Positions 11,147 through 21,902 of a DNA stretch of 64,000 nucleotides are shown piece after piece. Source of the stretch: Ooceraea biroi. Lineage: Eukaryota; Arthropoda; Insecta; Hymenoptera; Formicidae. The notes beneath the pieces were generated by a model. That model made no database searches. It was not told the origin of the DNA and worked only from the letters and a program-made list of their open reading frames with translations. Made by a program: the position numbers and the translations under genes. The stretch covers positions 6,760,136 through 6,824,135 of the forward strand of contig NC_039518.1 in assembly GCF_003672135.1 (NCBI RefSeq). The letters are read 5' to 3'. Numbering within the stretch: the first letter of the stretch is position 1; each line of letters begins with the position of its first letter.

Positions 11147-12089
11147 ATGCAACTTCCGAAACAGCATTTTCGACATGCGTTGCTTTTGTTTTTTAATCAA
11201 AAGAAAACTGCGGCTGACGGTTATAGAATTCTTGTGGAAACTTATGGTGATTCTGCCCCATCAATTAAGACGTGTGAAGGACAAAGAACGCTCGGGACAA
11301 CCAAGAAAGCTTGAAAATGCAGATTTGCGAGCATATTGCACGAAAATCCAACACGATCCACTTCAGAACTTGCCAGAGCATTAAATGTTGATCGTACGAC
11401 AGTTGCCAAACATTTACATGAAATGGGAAAATTCAGAAGGAAGGGAAATGGGTTCGACATCAATTATCGGAAAGTGCCTTTTGAACATTTGCATTTCGTT
11501 GATCGCCAGGCAAAAAAGAAGAGTCTTTTGTCTCGGATCGTTACTGGGGATGAAAAGTGGATTTATTTTGATAATCTGAAACGCAGAAAATCATGGGTGG
11601 ATCCAAGCGAACCATCAACATCCACTCCGAGACGCAATATTCACGGTTCAAAAGTAACGCTCTGTAGTTGGTGGGATAGTGTACTATGAGCTGTTAAATC
11701 CGCACGAGACTGTCACGGCTGATGGTTATCGACACCAATTGTACAAGTTGAAGGAAGCATTGGACCAAAAACGACCACCAATTGCGAGTAAACGACGGAA
11801 AGTGATTCTTCTTCGTGACAACGCTCGACCTCACGTTGCGTTCTCGGTGAAACAAACACTATTAGAGCTTGAATGGCAAGTCTTACCGCACCCCGCGTAT
11901 TCTCCATGCGATTATTATTTGTTCCGGTGGATGCAACACGCTTTAGAGGATACACACTTTGATAATTTCGAAGAAGTGCGAAAATTCGTCGACGAATGGA
12001 TCAACTGAAAAGAAGAGTGATTTTATCGTCATCTCTTGCCAGAAAGATGGGAAAAAGTTATAGAAAACGAAGGAAAATATTTTGATTAA
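11147..12089 (+). pseudogene. Mariner B transposase, array 1 copy 1
   Basis: The frame starts MQLPKQHFRHALLLFFNQKK and ends with TAA after GKYFD. It has an internal deletion just after ..PSIKTCE, which removes the Trp/Phe-rich end of the first helix-turn-helix and shifts frame, a frameshift after SESA., and a frameshift in WWDS before YYELL. Second catalytic Asp in LLRDNARPH, third in SPCDYYLF; a 12-base gap removes DIAP just before the third. All three frame lesions recur in every B copy of the window. A few extra bases occur in the 5' leader (GTTCCAATAGCT). Confidence 0.88.
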
Positions 12090-12302
12090 GGTATTCATTC
12101 ATTATCATATTTAAATACATGCGTTTTTGAGCAAAAAAAACCCTCAAAACTAAATTACACCCCTAATAGTTTTGAGGGTTTTGCAACAGATGGTTGTAGT
12201 GTCAGTTTGTTTCCGATAACTGTTCTTTCTTACAGTGTTGACATTATCCATGACATTTAGTAGCATTATAGCAATAACAGTCGTGTTTATATCATCGTAG
12301 AA

Positions 12303-13308
12303 ATGCAACTTCCGAAACAGCATTTTCGACATGCGTTGCTTTTGTTTTTTAATCAAAAGAAAACTGCGGCTCACGGTTATAGAATTCTTGTGGAAACTTA
12401 TGGTGATTCTGCCCCATCAATTAAGACGCGTGAAGGACAAAGAACGCTCGGGACACAATCAAGAAAGCTTGAAAATGCAGATTTGCAAGCATTATTGCAC
12501 GAAAATCCAACACGATCCACTTCAGAACTTGCCAGAGCATTAAATGTTGATCGTACGACAGTTGCCAAACATTTACATGAAATGGGAAAAATTCAGAAGG
12601 AAGGGAAATGGGTTCGACATCAAATATCGGAAAGTGCCATTTGAACATTTGCATTTCGTTGATCGCCAGGCAAAAAAGAAGAGTCTTTTGTCTCGGATCG
12701 TTACTGGGGATGAAAAGTGGATCTATTTTGATAATCCGAAACGCAGAAAATCATGGGTGGATCCAGGCGAACCATCAACATCCACTCCGAGACGCAATAT
12801 TCACGGTTCAAAAGTAACGCTCTGTAGTTGGTGGGATAGTGTACTATGAGCTGTTAAATCCGCATGAGACTGTCACGGCTGATCGTTATCGACACCAATT
12901 GTACAAGTTGAAGCAAGCATTGGACGAAAAACGACCGCCAATTGCGAGTAAACGACGGAAAGTGATTCTTCTTCGTGACAACGCTCGACCTCACGTTGCG
13001 TTTCAGTGAAACAAACACTATTAGAGCTTGAATGGCAAGTCTTACCGCCCCCGCGTATTCTCCATGCGATTATTATTTGTTCCGGTGGATGCAACACGCT
13101 TTAGAGGATACACACTTTGATAATTTCGAAGAAGTGCGAAAATTCGTCGACGAATGGATCAACTGAAAGAAGAGTGATTTTATCGTCATCTCTTGCCAGA
13201 AAGATGGGAAAAAGTTATAGAAAACGAAGGAAATATTTTGATGAAGGTATTCATTCATTATCATATTTAAATACATGCGTTTTTGAGCAAAAAAACCCTC
13301 AAAACTAA
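12303..13308 (+). pseudogene. Mariner B transposase, array 1 copy 2
   Basis: Carries the family lesions of B (deletion after the first helix-turn-helix, frameshift after SESA, frameshift at WWDS). Extra local damage: a changed spacing at GGACACAATCAAG, a one-base loss in GCGTTTCAGTG and one in CCGCCCCCGCG. The terminal stop is lost, so the last frame runs on into the 3' inverted repeat (ending QKNPQN). The 5' end is truncated by 14 bases plus TA. Confidence 0.87.
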
Positions 13309-13465
13309 ATCACACCCCTAATAGTTTTGAGGGTTTTGCAACAGATGGCTGTAGTGTCAGTTTGTTTCCGATAACTGTTCTTTCTTACAGTGTTGACATT
13401 ATCCATGACATTTAGTAGCTTATAGCAATAGATGCAATAACAGTCGTGTTTATATCATCGTAAAA

Positions 13466-14481
13466 ATGCAACTTCCGAAACAGCATTTTCGACATGCGTT
13501 GCTTTTGTTTTTTAATCAAAAGAAAACTGCGGCTGACGGTTATAGAATTTTTGTGGAAACTTATGGTGATTCTGCCCCATCAATTAAGACGTGTGAAGGA
13601 CAAAGAACGCTCGGGACAACCAAGAAAGCTTGAAAATGCAGATTTGCAAGCATTATTGCACGAAAATCCAACACGATCCACTTCAGAACTTGCCAGAGCA
13701 TTAAATGTTGATCGTACAACAGTTACGAAACATTTACATGAAATGGGAAAAATTCAGAAAGAAGGGAAATGGGTTCGACATGAATTATCGGAAAGTGCCA
13801 TTTCAACATTTGCATTTCGTTGATCGCCAGGCAAAAGGAAGAGTCTTTTGTCTCGGATTGTTACTGGGGATGAAAAGTGGATCTATTTTGATAATCCGAA
13901 ACGCGGAAAATCATGGGTGGATCCAGGCGAACCATCAACATCCACTCCGAGACGCAATATTCACGGTTCAAAAGTAATGCTCTGTATTTGGTGGGATAGT
14001 GTACTATGAGCTGTTAAATCCGCATGAGACTGTCACGGCTGATCGTTATCGACACCAATTGTACAAGTTGAAGCAAGCATTGGACCAAAAACGAGCACCA
14101 ATTGCGAGTAAACGACGGAAAGTGATTCTTCTTCGTGACAACGCTCGACCTCACGTTGCGGTATCAGTGAAACAAGCACTATTAGAGCTTGAATGGCAAG
14201 TCTTACCGCGCCCCGCGTATTCTCCATGCGATTATTATTTGTTCCGGTCGATGCAACACGCTTTAGAGGATACACACTGTCATAATTTCGAAGAAGTGCG
14301 AAAATTCGCCGACGAATGGATCAACTCGAAAGAAGAGTCATTTTATCGTGGTGGAATCCATCTCTTGCCAGAAAGATGGGAAAACGTTATAGAAAACGAA
14401 GGAAAGTATTTTGATGAAGGTATTCATTCATTATCATATTTAAATACATGCGTTTTTGATCAAAAAAACCCTCAAAACTAA
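13466..14481 (+). pseudogene. Mariner B transposase, array 1 copy 3
   Basis: Best-preserved catalytic half of array 1: from 13999 it is open for 160 codons through RDNARPH, SPCDYYLF, LLPERWENVIENEGKYFD and on into the 3' inverted repeat. It shares the B-family deletion and frameshifts upstream. Unlike copies 1 and 2 it keeps ESFYRGGIHLLPERW, where those copies have a 10-base or similar loss. Confidence 0.88.
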
Positions 14482-14496
14482 ATCACACCCCTAATA

Positions 14497-16755
14497 CGTT
14501 TCTCCAAGAAATCCAGTTACGCACTCATCTCGCGAAGAATTGCCCGAGTCGCAACATTCTTCGGGATTTCAATCGCGAGTCGTCAGCGAGTTCCACATCT
14601 AGTTTCGCGAAGTGCTGATCCGCTCATGTCGACCAAAAAGCGTCTTCTGCAAACGCAACGAGCGCTCTGCACACGGAAAATTCCTTTTCGCGGTCGAACC
14701 GATCGTTAACCGTCAATCTCCCAAACTAACATTAATAAATAAATTCTGTCAAACGATACGTCCCGTTGGACGACGACGAAAGAGTCGGAGACGGGATGGA
14801 GGCGCCGGCATCGTCGGCCAGAATTCGATTTCCCGAGTATCGGTTTCATTGCCGGAAAATTCGATATTCCACGGAAAGCGCGATTCACCCGAGCTCTCGA
14901 GCTCCGTGGACGCGACAGGTCCATGGCCACCGCCGTCGTCGTCGTCTTGGTTGCGGCGCGACGCGGCGTCGCGACGCCCGGCTTTATGAACGAACGTACC
15001 TACCGGGTCGCACGGTCTCGGGGTAAGCGTGGCGAGCGAAGTCCCTCGCACTATGCTAACTTGGTTAGGGCGTTAATGACCTAATCATGTTACATGCTGA
15101 TTCAATGTTCAAGGATGAATGCTGTCCACTTTACATACCTCGCCCGGTTACCCGGTGAACGGGGAAACTCGGTCAAGTTCAGCGAAGAAGGCGCAGGGCC
15201 CCGGCGCGACCCGCTTCCTCGACTTCGCCATACTTTCTGCCAAACGCGCCACTTTTCCCTCTTTTCGTCTTACCTTTTTCGGGACCATTGTATTGCGTAA
15301 GATGCAAACGTTGAGCGCTGATTTCGCACACAACTTTGGTGAATCTCGGTTTTATTACTTCTGTTAAAGTGACACTTAAGATCGCATCAGATCTTTGACG
15401 CGTGTAGCTTGAAGTAAATAAGAAAAACGGAGGACTCATGTAATGTCTTTAAAGGGTAATTTGACGTAAGATAGGGAGAATAAGGAGATAGAAGTTAGAA
15501 AGTAATTTCTCTGATTGGACATTCAACGATATGAACATAATCGCACACGATTAAATTCTGAAAGTTGCGATAATGAGACCCGGAATGAATACCTTGTCCT
15601 AAATTAAAATTATATTCCGTTTCAGCGCAATAGAAAAGCTCGCCCTAATTTTTTCTACGTTAGCTTAAAATGAAAATAAATTAAAACGAGATTTTCATAA
15701 ATGATACGCAATGAAATTAATGTCTCATAAAAGGTGTCGACAAAAAAGTGTATTCCACGATCTTTGTGACGTCGAAATGAATTTTCCCCGTTAATTCACG
15801 GTGTGCGATAATGAGCGGCAAAATCGGCCATTAACGCAACGTACGAATCCCTGCGCGGCTATATATTCCAAGCATATTCTATGAAACATTATTATGAATA
15901 CCCTTCGACACTGTTATTCAACACACAGATTTATAAATACCGATATTATAACTTAATTGGATCTAAATATTCATCACTGATTCATGACTTGAAAGTCGTA
16001 CCTGCAAACGAAATATATTCGCAGTCTTAGTTTTTTCAGCTCGAAATTATTAATAAATTATTGCATTGAAAAATCCCTAAATACATAAAGAATAGCACGA
16101 TACGTGCCGCAAATCGCGATGCAATTTGCCAAAATTAATTCGCACGTGATCGCGAAGCGGAAAGTAGCGACGATGAGGCGTCGGCGAAACGGTACGCGGC
16201 TGGTTTACCCTTTTGTTGGGGTGAAGTTGCAAGCTGTTCGCCGACAATCCCGACTCCTGAGCAGCACTCGAGGAAGCGGCGCTCGTCGAAAAAGACGCGC
16301 TCGTGGACGGCTCGGCGCTGCGCTGCTGGCGAACATCTGCCCCCGCGGCTTTCGTCGGCCGCCGGGGGGTGCCTCGATCCGAGGGTTAATTAGCGGCGAT
16401 TTTAACGAGGTGAACGCGACGAACGGGACGCGATTTACAGGATTACCAGTAATGCGGATGCCGGTCATTGCAGCCGGCGCGACCTACAGCTGCCAATCCC
16501 TTCGGCATCTGCTGTCACATTAGGGCACATTATCGCGAAAAGTGATACGCGCCCGTTTCCCAAAACGCGGCAAACGCCGCGACGCCGATTTGTTTCTCAT
16601 CGTGATTGGTCGCGACGAATGATTTGGACCCGCATCAAAAGTGACACACCGAAACTCGCTCACGGATACGTCAGTTGCCTCACGAGTCACTTGCTACCAT
16701 GTAAATGGTAACACTTCCACGCGAACACCCGCGAGCAATACGTACAAAAAAACGC
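14497..16755. other. Unique DNA, no supported gene
   Basis: GC-richer blocks at 14500-15250 and 16100-16600 lie within AT-rich DNA. Overlapping Arg-rich frames of up to 139 codons (for example 16104-16523, plus) look like GC-driven chance frames. No splice-bounded exon or RNA gene was recognised. Confidence 0.45.
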
Positions 16756-17126
16756 GTACACCCACAGAAAAGATTTCTCGACTTAATGCTATTACTCTTT
16801 AATCTATCATAAAATAAGATCGCTATAGCGACAATCATATTTATTATTGAAAAGAAGCATATTTTAATCTTGAATAGAAAATTCGAAAATCTAGATTCAA
16901 CTAATCTTGGTGCTATCTCATTCATTTTCTCAGAAGGATTTCTTGGGTTAGCCAAAAAGTAATTGCGTTTTTTTCCAATAGATGGACATACTGTCTTGAA
17001 ATGTAACTAACTTCATTCTAAACCGCAAATTCATTATGTAGGTTAACAACTCACAGTTCAAGCTTGTTTTACAAAAAGAAAGTACACGATTTCGTTAACA
17101 ATTGTTTGTTTGCCGTCGATTTCAAA

Positions 17127-18132
17127 ATGGAAAATCAAAAAGAACATTTTCCTCATATTTTGTTTTATTACTTCCGAAAAGGGAAAAACGCTGTGCAAGC
17201 TCATAAAAAGTTATGTGATGTACATGGCGAAGATGCTTTAAATCTGCGGCAGTGTCAAAATTGGTTTACTAAATTTCGATCTGGAGATCTTAATGTGAAA
17301 GATGCACCACGCTCAGGAAGGCCAATCGAAATGATGACAAAATAAAGGCACTGATCGATTCTAATCGGCGTTTAAGGACACGAGAGATTGCTGAGAATCT
17401 TAACATATCGAAATCGAGTGTTGAAAACCATTTAAAACGACTTGGATACGTTAGTAAGCTCGATATTTGGGTACCACATGAGCTCAAAGAAATTCATCTC
17501 ACTGAGCGTATTGACATCTGCGATTCTCTTTTGAAACGTGAGGAAAATGATCCATTTTTGAAACGTATGATAACAGGCGACGAAAAATCGATCGTCTACA
17601 ACAACGTCAAACGAAAAAGATCGTGGAGCAAGCGTGATGAACCTGCTGAAAGCACTTGAAAAGCAGATATTCACCAAAGAAAGATTACGCTGTCAGTCTG
17701 GTGGGACTTGTATTTTGATTTTGCAAGGAATCAACCATTAATTCAGACGTATACTGTCGTCAACTGGATAAATTAAACGATGCCATCAAACGGAAACGTC
17801 GAGAATTGGTGAATCGCAAAGGCGTTGTGTTTCACCATGATAACGCTAGACCACGTACAAGTTTGGTCACTCGTGAAAAATTGTTGCAGCTTGGATGGGA
17901 TGTGTTACCACACCCACCATATTCGCCAGACCTGGCACCATCGGATTACCATTTGTTTCGTTCTTTGCAAAACGCCTAGAATGGTAAAACCTTTACTGCT
18001 GATGAGGATATCAAATCGTTGTTGGAATTGTTTTTTGCTGAAAAAGATAAGAACTTTTTTGAGCACGGAATCATGAAGTTGCCTGAAAAATGGCAAAAGA
18101 TAATCAAACAAAATGGACAATATATTGTTTAA
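17127..18132 (+). pseudogene. Mariner C transposase, array 1 copy 1
   Basis: Starts MENQKEHFPHILFYYFRKGK. A four-base loss near 17328 (after PIE) shifts frame. TGA at 17657-17659 interrupts the linker before the first KADIH segment, as in all C copies. Further damage: loss around WWDF near 17705, and TTG to TAG at about 17978. Ends KQNGQYIV. Confidence 0.88.
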
Positions 18133-18211
18133 TAAAGTTTTTGTTTCCCATGAAAAATTCGCCTTTTATTTATATAAAGAAAAACGCAATTACTTTTTGG
18201 CCAACCCAATA

Positions 18212-19127
18212 TATGGCGAAGATGCTTTAAAACTGCGGCAGTGTCAAAATTGGGTTTACTAAATTTCGATCTGGAGATTTTAATGTGAAAGATCACCACG
18301 CTCAGGAAGGCCAATCGAAATTGATGATGACAAATAAAGGCACTGATCGATTCAATCGGCGTTTAACGACACGAGAGATTGCTGAGAATCTTAACATATC
18401 GAAATCGAGTGTTGAAAACCATTTAAAACGACTTGGATACATTAGTAAGCTCGATATTTCGGTACCACATGAGCTCAAAGAAATTCATCTCACTGAGCGT
18501 ATTGACATCTGCGATTCTCTTTTGAAACGTGAGGAAAATGATCCATTTTTGAAACGTATGATAACAGGCGACGAAAAATGGATCGTCTACAACAACGTCA
18601 AACGAAAAAGATCGTGGAGCAAGCGTGATAAACCTGCTGAAAGCACTTGAAAAGCAGATATTCACCAAAGAAAGATTATGCTGTCAGTCTGGTGGGACTG
18701 TGTATTTTGAGCTGCTTGCAAGGAATCAAACCATTAATTCAGACGTATACTGTCGTCAACTGGATAAATTAAACGATGCCATCAAACGGAAACGTCGAGA
18801 ATTGGTGAATCGCAAAGGCGTTGTGTTTCACCATGATAACGCTAGACCACGTACAAGTCTGGTCACTCGTGAAAAATTGTTGCAGCTTGGATGGGACGTG
18901 TTACCACATCTACCATATTCGCCAGACCTGGCACCATCGGATTACCATTTGTTTCGTTCTTTGCAAAACGCCTTGAATGGTAAAACCTTGACTGCTGATG
19001 AGGATATCAAATCGTTCTTGGAATTGTTTTTTGCTGAAAAAGATAAGAACTTTTTTGAGCGCGGAATCATGAAGTTGCCTGAAAATGGCAAAAGATAATC
19101 AAACAAAATGGACAATATATTGTTTAA
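18212..19127 (+). pseudogene. Mariner C transposase, array 1 copy 2, 5'-truncated
   Basis: Begins at YGEDALKLRQCQNW without its own ATG. One base is gained at ATTGGGTTTAC, one lost at GATCACCACG, and there are further small losses. The family TGA follows PAEST. The catalytic half is open from QRLC.SGGTVYFELLARNQ to the end region, with a one-base loss at PENGKR. Confidence 0.87.
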
Positions 19128-19206
19128 TAAAGTTTTTGTTTCCCATGAAAAATTCGCCTTTTATTTATATAAAGAAAAACGCAATTACTTTTTGGCCAAC
19201 CCAATA

Positions 19207-20146
19207 TATGGCGAAGATGCTTTAAAACTGCGGCAGTGTCAAAATTGGTTACTAAATTTCAGTTTGGAGATTTTAATGTGAAAGATACACCACGCTCAGG
19301 AAGGTCAATCGAAATTGATGATGGCAAAATAAAGGCACTGATCGGTTCGAATCGGCGTTTAACGACACGAGAGATTGCTGAGAATCTTAACATATCGAAA
19401 TCGAGTGTTGAAAACCATTTAAAACGACTTGGATACATTAGTAAGCTCGATATTTCGGTACAACATGAGCTCAAAGAAATTCATCTCACTGAGCGTATTG
19501 ACATCTGCGATTCTCTTTTGAAACGTGAGGAAAATGATCCATTTTTGAAACGTATGATAACAGGCGACGAAAAATCGATCGTCTACAACAACGTCAAACG
19601 AAAAAGATCGTGGAGCAAGCGTGATGAACCTGCTCAAAGCACTTGAAAAGCAGATATTCACCAAAGAAAGATTATGCTGTTAGTCTGGTGGGACTTTAAA
19701 GGTATTGTGTATTTTGAGCTGCTTGCAAGGAATCAAACCATTAATTCAGACGTATACTGTCGTCAACTGGATAAATTAAACGATGCCATTAAACAGAAAC
19801 GTCGAGAATTGGTGAATCGCAAAGGCGTTGTGTTTCACCATGATAACGCTAGACCACGTACAAGTTTGGTCACTCGTGAAAAATTGTTGCAGCTTGGATG
19901 GGATGTGTTACCATGATGTTACCACATCCACCATATTCGCCAGACCTGGCACCATCGGATTACCATTTGTTTCGTTCTTTGCAAAACGCCTTGAATGGTA
20001 AAACCTTGACTGCTGATGAGGATATCAAATCGTTCTTGGAATTGTTTTTTGCTGAAAAAGATAAGAACTTTTTTGAGCGCGGAATCATGAAGTTGCCTGA
20101 AAAATGGCAAAAGATAATCAAACAAAATGGACAATATATTGTTTAA
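19207..20146 (+). pseudogene. Mariner C transposase, array 1 copy 3, 5'-truncated
   Basis: A one-base loss at ATTGGTTACT shifts frame early. The family TGA is at 19644-19646. A short local duplication at GTTACCATGATGTTACC (about 19907-19920) creates a second TGA just before HPPYSPDLAPSDY. The helix-turn-helix block RRLTTREIAENLNISKSSVE is intact. Confidence 0.87.
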
Positions 20147-20666
20147 TAAAGGTTTTGTTTCCCATGAAAAATTCGCCTTTTATTTATATAAAGAAAAACG
20201 CAATTACTTTTTGGCCAACCCAATATATGGCGAAGATGCTTTAAAACTGCGGCAGTGTCAAAATTGGGTTACTAAATTTCAATTTGGAGATTTTAATGTG
20301 AAAGATACACCACGCTCAGGAAGGTCAATCGAAATTGATGATGGCAAAATAAAGGCACTGATCGATTCCAGTCGGCGTTTAACGACACGAGAGATTGCTG
20401 AGAATCTTAACATATCGAAATCGAGTGTTGAAAACCATTTAAAACGACTTGGATACATTAGTAAGCTCGATATTTCGGTACAACATGAGCTCAAAGAAAT
20501 TCATCTCACTGAGCGTATTGACATCTGCGATTCTCTTTTGAAACGTGAGGAAAATGATCCATTTTTGAAACGTATGATAACAGGCGACGAAAAATCGATC
20601 GTCTACAACAACGTCAAACGAAAAAGATCGTGGAGCAAGCGTGATGAACCTGCTCAAAGCACTTGA
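20127..20666 (+). CDS. Chimeric frame across a C junction: 3' end of copy 3 fused to DNA-binding half of copy 4
   Basis: A 179-codon ATG-to-TGA frame. It starts in the 3' coding end of copy 3 (MDNILFNKGFVSHEKFAFYL), reads through the 3' inverted repeat as NYFLANPI, crosses the TA junction in frame and continues into copy 4 as YGEDALKLRQCQNW, the second helix-turn-helix (RRLTTREIAENLNISKSSVE), a linker QHELKEIHL and the first catalytic Asp region TGDEKSI, stopping at the C-family TGA. It lacks the second and third catalytic residues and the first 38 residues or so. If expressed it would be a DNA-binding fragment. Whether it is expressed cannot be told from sequence; a chance opening is possible. 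Confidence 0.35.
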   Translation: MDNILFNKGFVSHEKFAFYLYKEKRNYFLANPIYGEDALKLRQCQNWVTKFQFGDFNVKDTPRSGRSIEIDDGKIKALIDSSRRLTTREIAENLNISKSSVENHLKRLGYISKLDISVQHELKEIHLTERIDICDSLLKREENDPFLKRMITGDEKSIVYNNVKRKRSWSKRDEPAQST

Positions 20667-21155
20667 AAAGCAGATATTCACCAAAGAAAGATTATGCTGT
20701 TAGTCTGGTGGGACTTTAAAGGTATTGTGTATTTTGAGCTGCTTGCAAGGAATCAAACCATTAATTCAGACGTATACTGTCGTCAACTGGATAAATTAAA
20801 CGATGCCATCAAACGGAAACGTCGAGAATTGGTGAATCGCAAAGGCGTTGTGTTTCACCATGATAACGCTAGACCACGTACAAGTTTGGTCACTCGTGAA
20901 AAATTGTTGCAGCTTGGATAGGATGTGTTACCACACCCACCATATTCGCCAGACCTGGCACCATCGGATTACCATTCGTTTCGTTCTTTGCAAAACGCCT
21001 TGAATGGTAAAACCTTGACTGCTGATGAGGATATCAAATGGTTCTTGGAATTGTTTTTTGCTGAAAAAGATAAGAACTTTTTTGAGCGCGGAATCATGAA
21101 GTTGCTTGAAAAATGGGAAAAGATAATCAAACAAAATGGACAATATATTGTTTAA
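20226..21155 (+). pseudogene. Mariner C transposase, array 1 copy 4, 5'-truncated
   Basis: Open in its first half because of the fusion described at 20127-20666. It then has the family TGA (20664-20666) and a TGG-to-TAG change at 20919-20921 in LLQLG.DVLPHPPY. The third catalytic Asp region SPDLAPSDYHSF is kept. Confidence 0.87.
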
Positions 21156-21902
21156 TAAAGTTTTTGTTTCCCATGAAAAATTCGTCTTTTATTTATATAA
21201 AAAAAAACGCAATTACTTTTTGGCCAACTCAATAGATAAAAATTTGTAGCAAGTTCAAAATATTCTTGATTTAAGAATATTGTGAGATCTAAAAGACATC
21301 TTATTCTATTCTTCTAAGAGAATTTGTAGAATCTGCACAAACCGGCCAATATTTATGTGTTGCAATCGAAAATCGGGAAAGTGTTTCTGTTATTTACAAT
21401 GAATAAGTGCAAAAGATATGGAAATGTCTTATCTCGAATCTTATTTCTCAAGTAAGTATATTGTATATACTTACTTACATTTCCATATCTTTTAATATTT
21501 CTTGTAGAGTATTGCACTTATTCATTGTAAATAACAGAAACACTTTCCCGATTTTCGATCGCAACACATAAATATTGGCCGTTTTATCCGAATAAAGGAC
21601 GCAGGAGCGCCGAGTCGACGAGCGACCGTGAGAAAATGATGCGTCGATATCGACAAAGCCTACTATAAAGTGACGCTAATATCAAATTATTCTGCATACA
21701 AGAATATATAAGCATAAATGTGTACATGTTACTCTTGTCTCGAGACAGTAAGACAATCTTATTTAATTTGAGAGAGAAGAATAGAAATTACTGATTTAAA
21801 TAAAAAATTGTTTTATTTTCATATTTTTTATACTTGTAATACGATTAAATTAGTCAAGAATATTTTTCGTCTTGTTATCAGAAATCCTTACTGAGGGTGT
21901 AC

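Larger units (their letters stand above)
10976..14494 (+). mobile_element. Mariner family B array 1, trimer (Mos1-like)
   Basis: Three copies: 10976-12166 (complete), 12169-13321 and 13324-14494. The left end reads CTAGGAGTGTGATTTAG and the right end is the complement of TTAGGGGTGTGATTTAG. TA flanks the array at 10974-10975 and 14495-14496. At both internal junctions the 3' end CCCCTAA is followed by TA and then GTTTTGAGG, so copies 2 and 3 lack only the first 14 bases: the TA used lies inside the 5' inverted repeat itself. The coding remnant is Mos1-like (mauritiana subfamily), for example SRIVTGDEKWIYFDNPKRRK and WWDS.YYELL. Confidence 0.92.
16943..21232 (+). mobile_element. Mariner family C array 1, four copies
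   Basis: Copies: 16943-18209 (complete), 18212-19204, 19207-20223 and 20226-21232. The terminal motif TTGGGTTGGCCAAAAAGTAA resembles cecropia-type ends such as Hsmar1. Each internal junction is CCAACCC AA, TA, then TATGGCGAAGATGC, so copies 2-4 lack the first 240-250 bases: 5' inverted repeat, leader and about 38 N-terminal codons. The source TA is in GTATATGGCGAAG of a complete copy. Copies 3 and 4 share private changes (SIEIDDGKIK, DEPAQST) and so are the closest pair. Confidence 0.92.
16756..21902 (-). mobile_element. Inverted-repeat element F, single copy, split by mariner array C1
   Basis: The outer ends are GTACACCCACAGAAAAGATT (16756) and the complement of GTACACCCTCAGTAAGGATT (21902). 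Without the insert the element is about 855 bp and matches, in the opposite orientation, the units at 24251-28225. The insert (16943-21232) sits where F reads CAGAAGGATT-TA-GATAAAAATT; the right copy of the target TA is intact (21233-21234) and the left has become TC (16941-16942). If the ends are taken as ACCC, GTAC flanks both sides, a possible 4-bp target duplication. There is no transposase frame, so it is non-autonomous; the superfamily is not assigned. Confidence 0.8.

Noticed and set aside
18212..18230. ATGGCGAAGATG at each C joint as a new start codon
   Set aside because: The frame MAKML stops after five codons and is not the transposase frame; the in-frame reading there is YGEDA.
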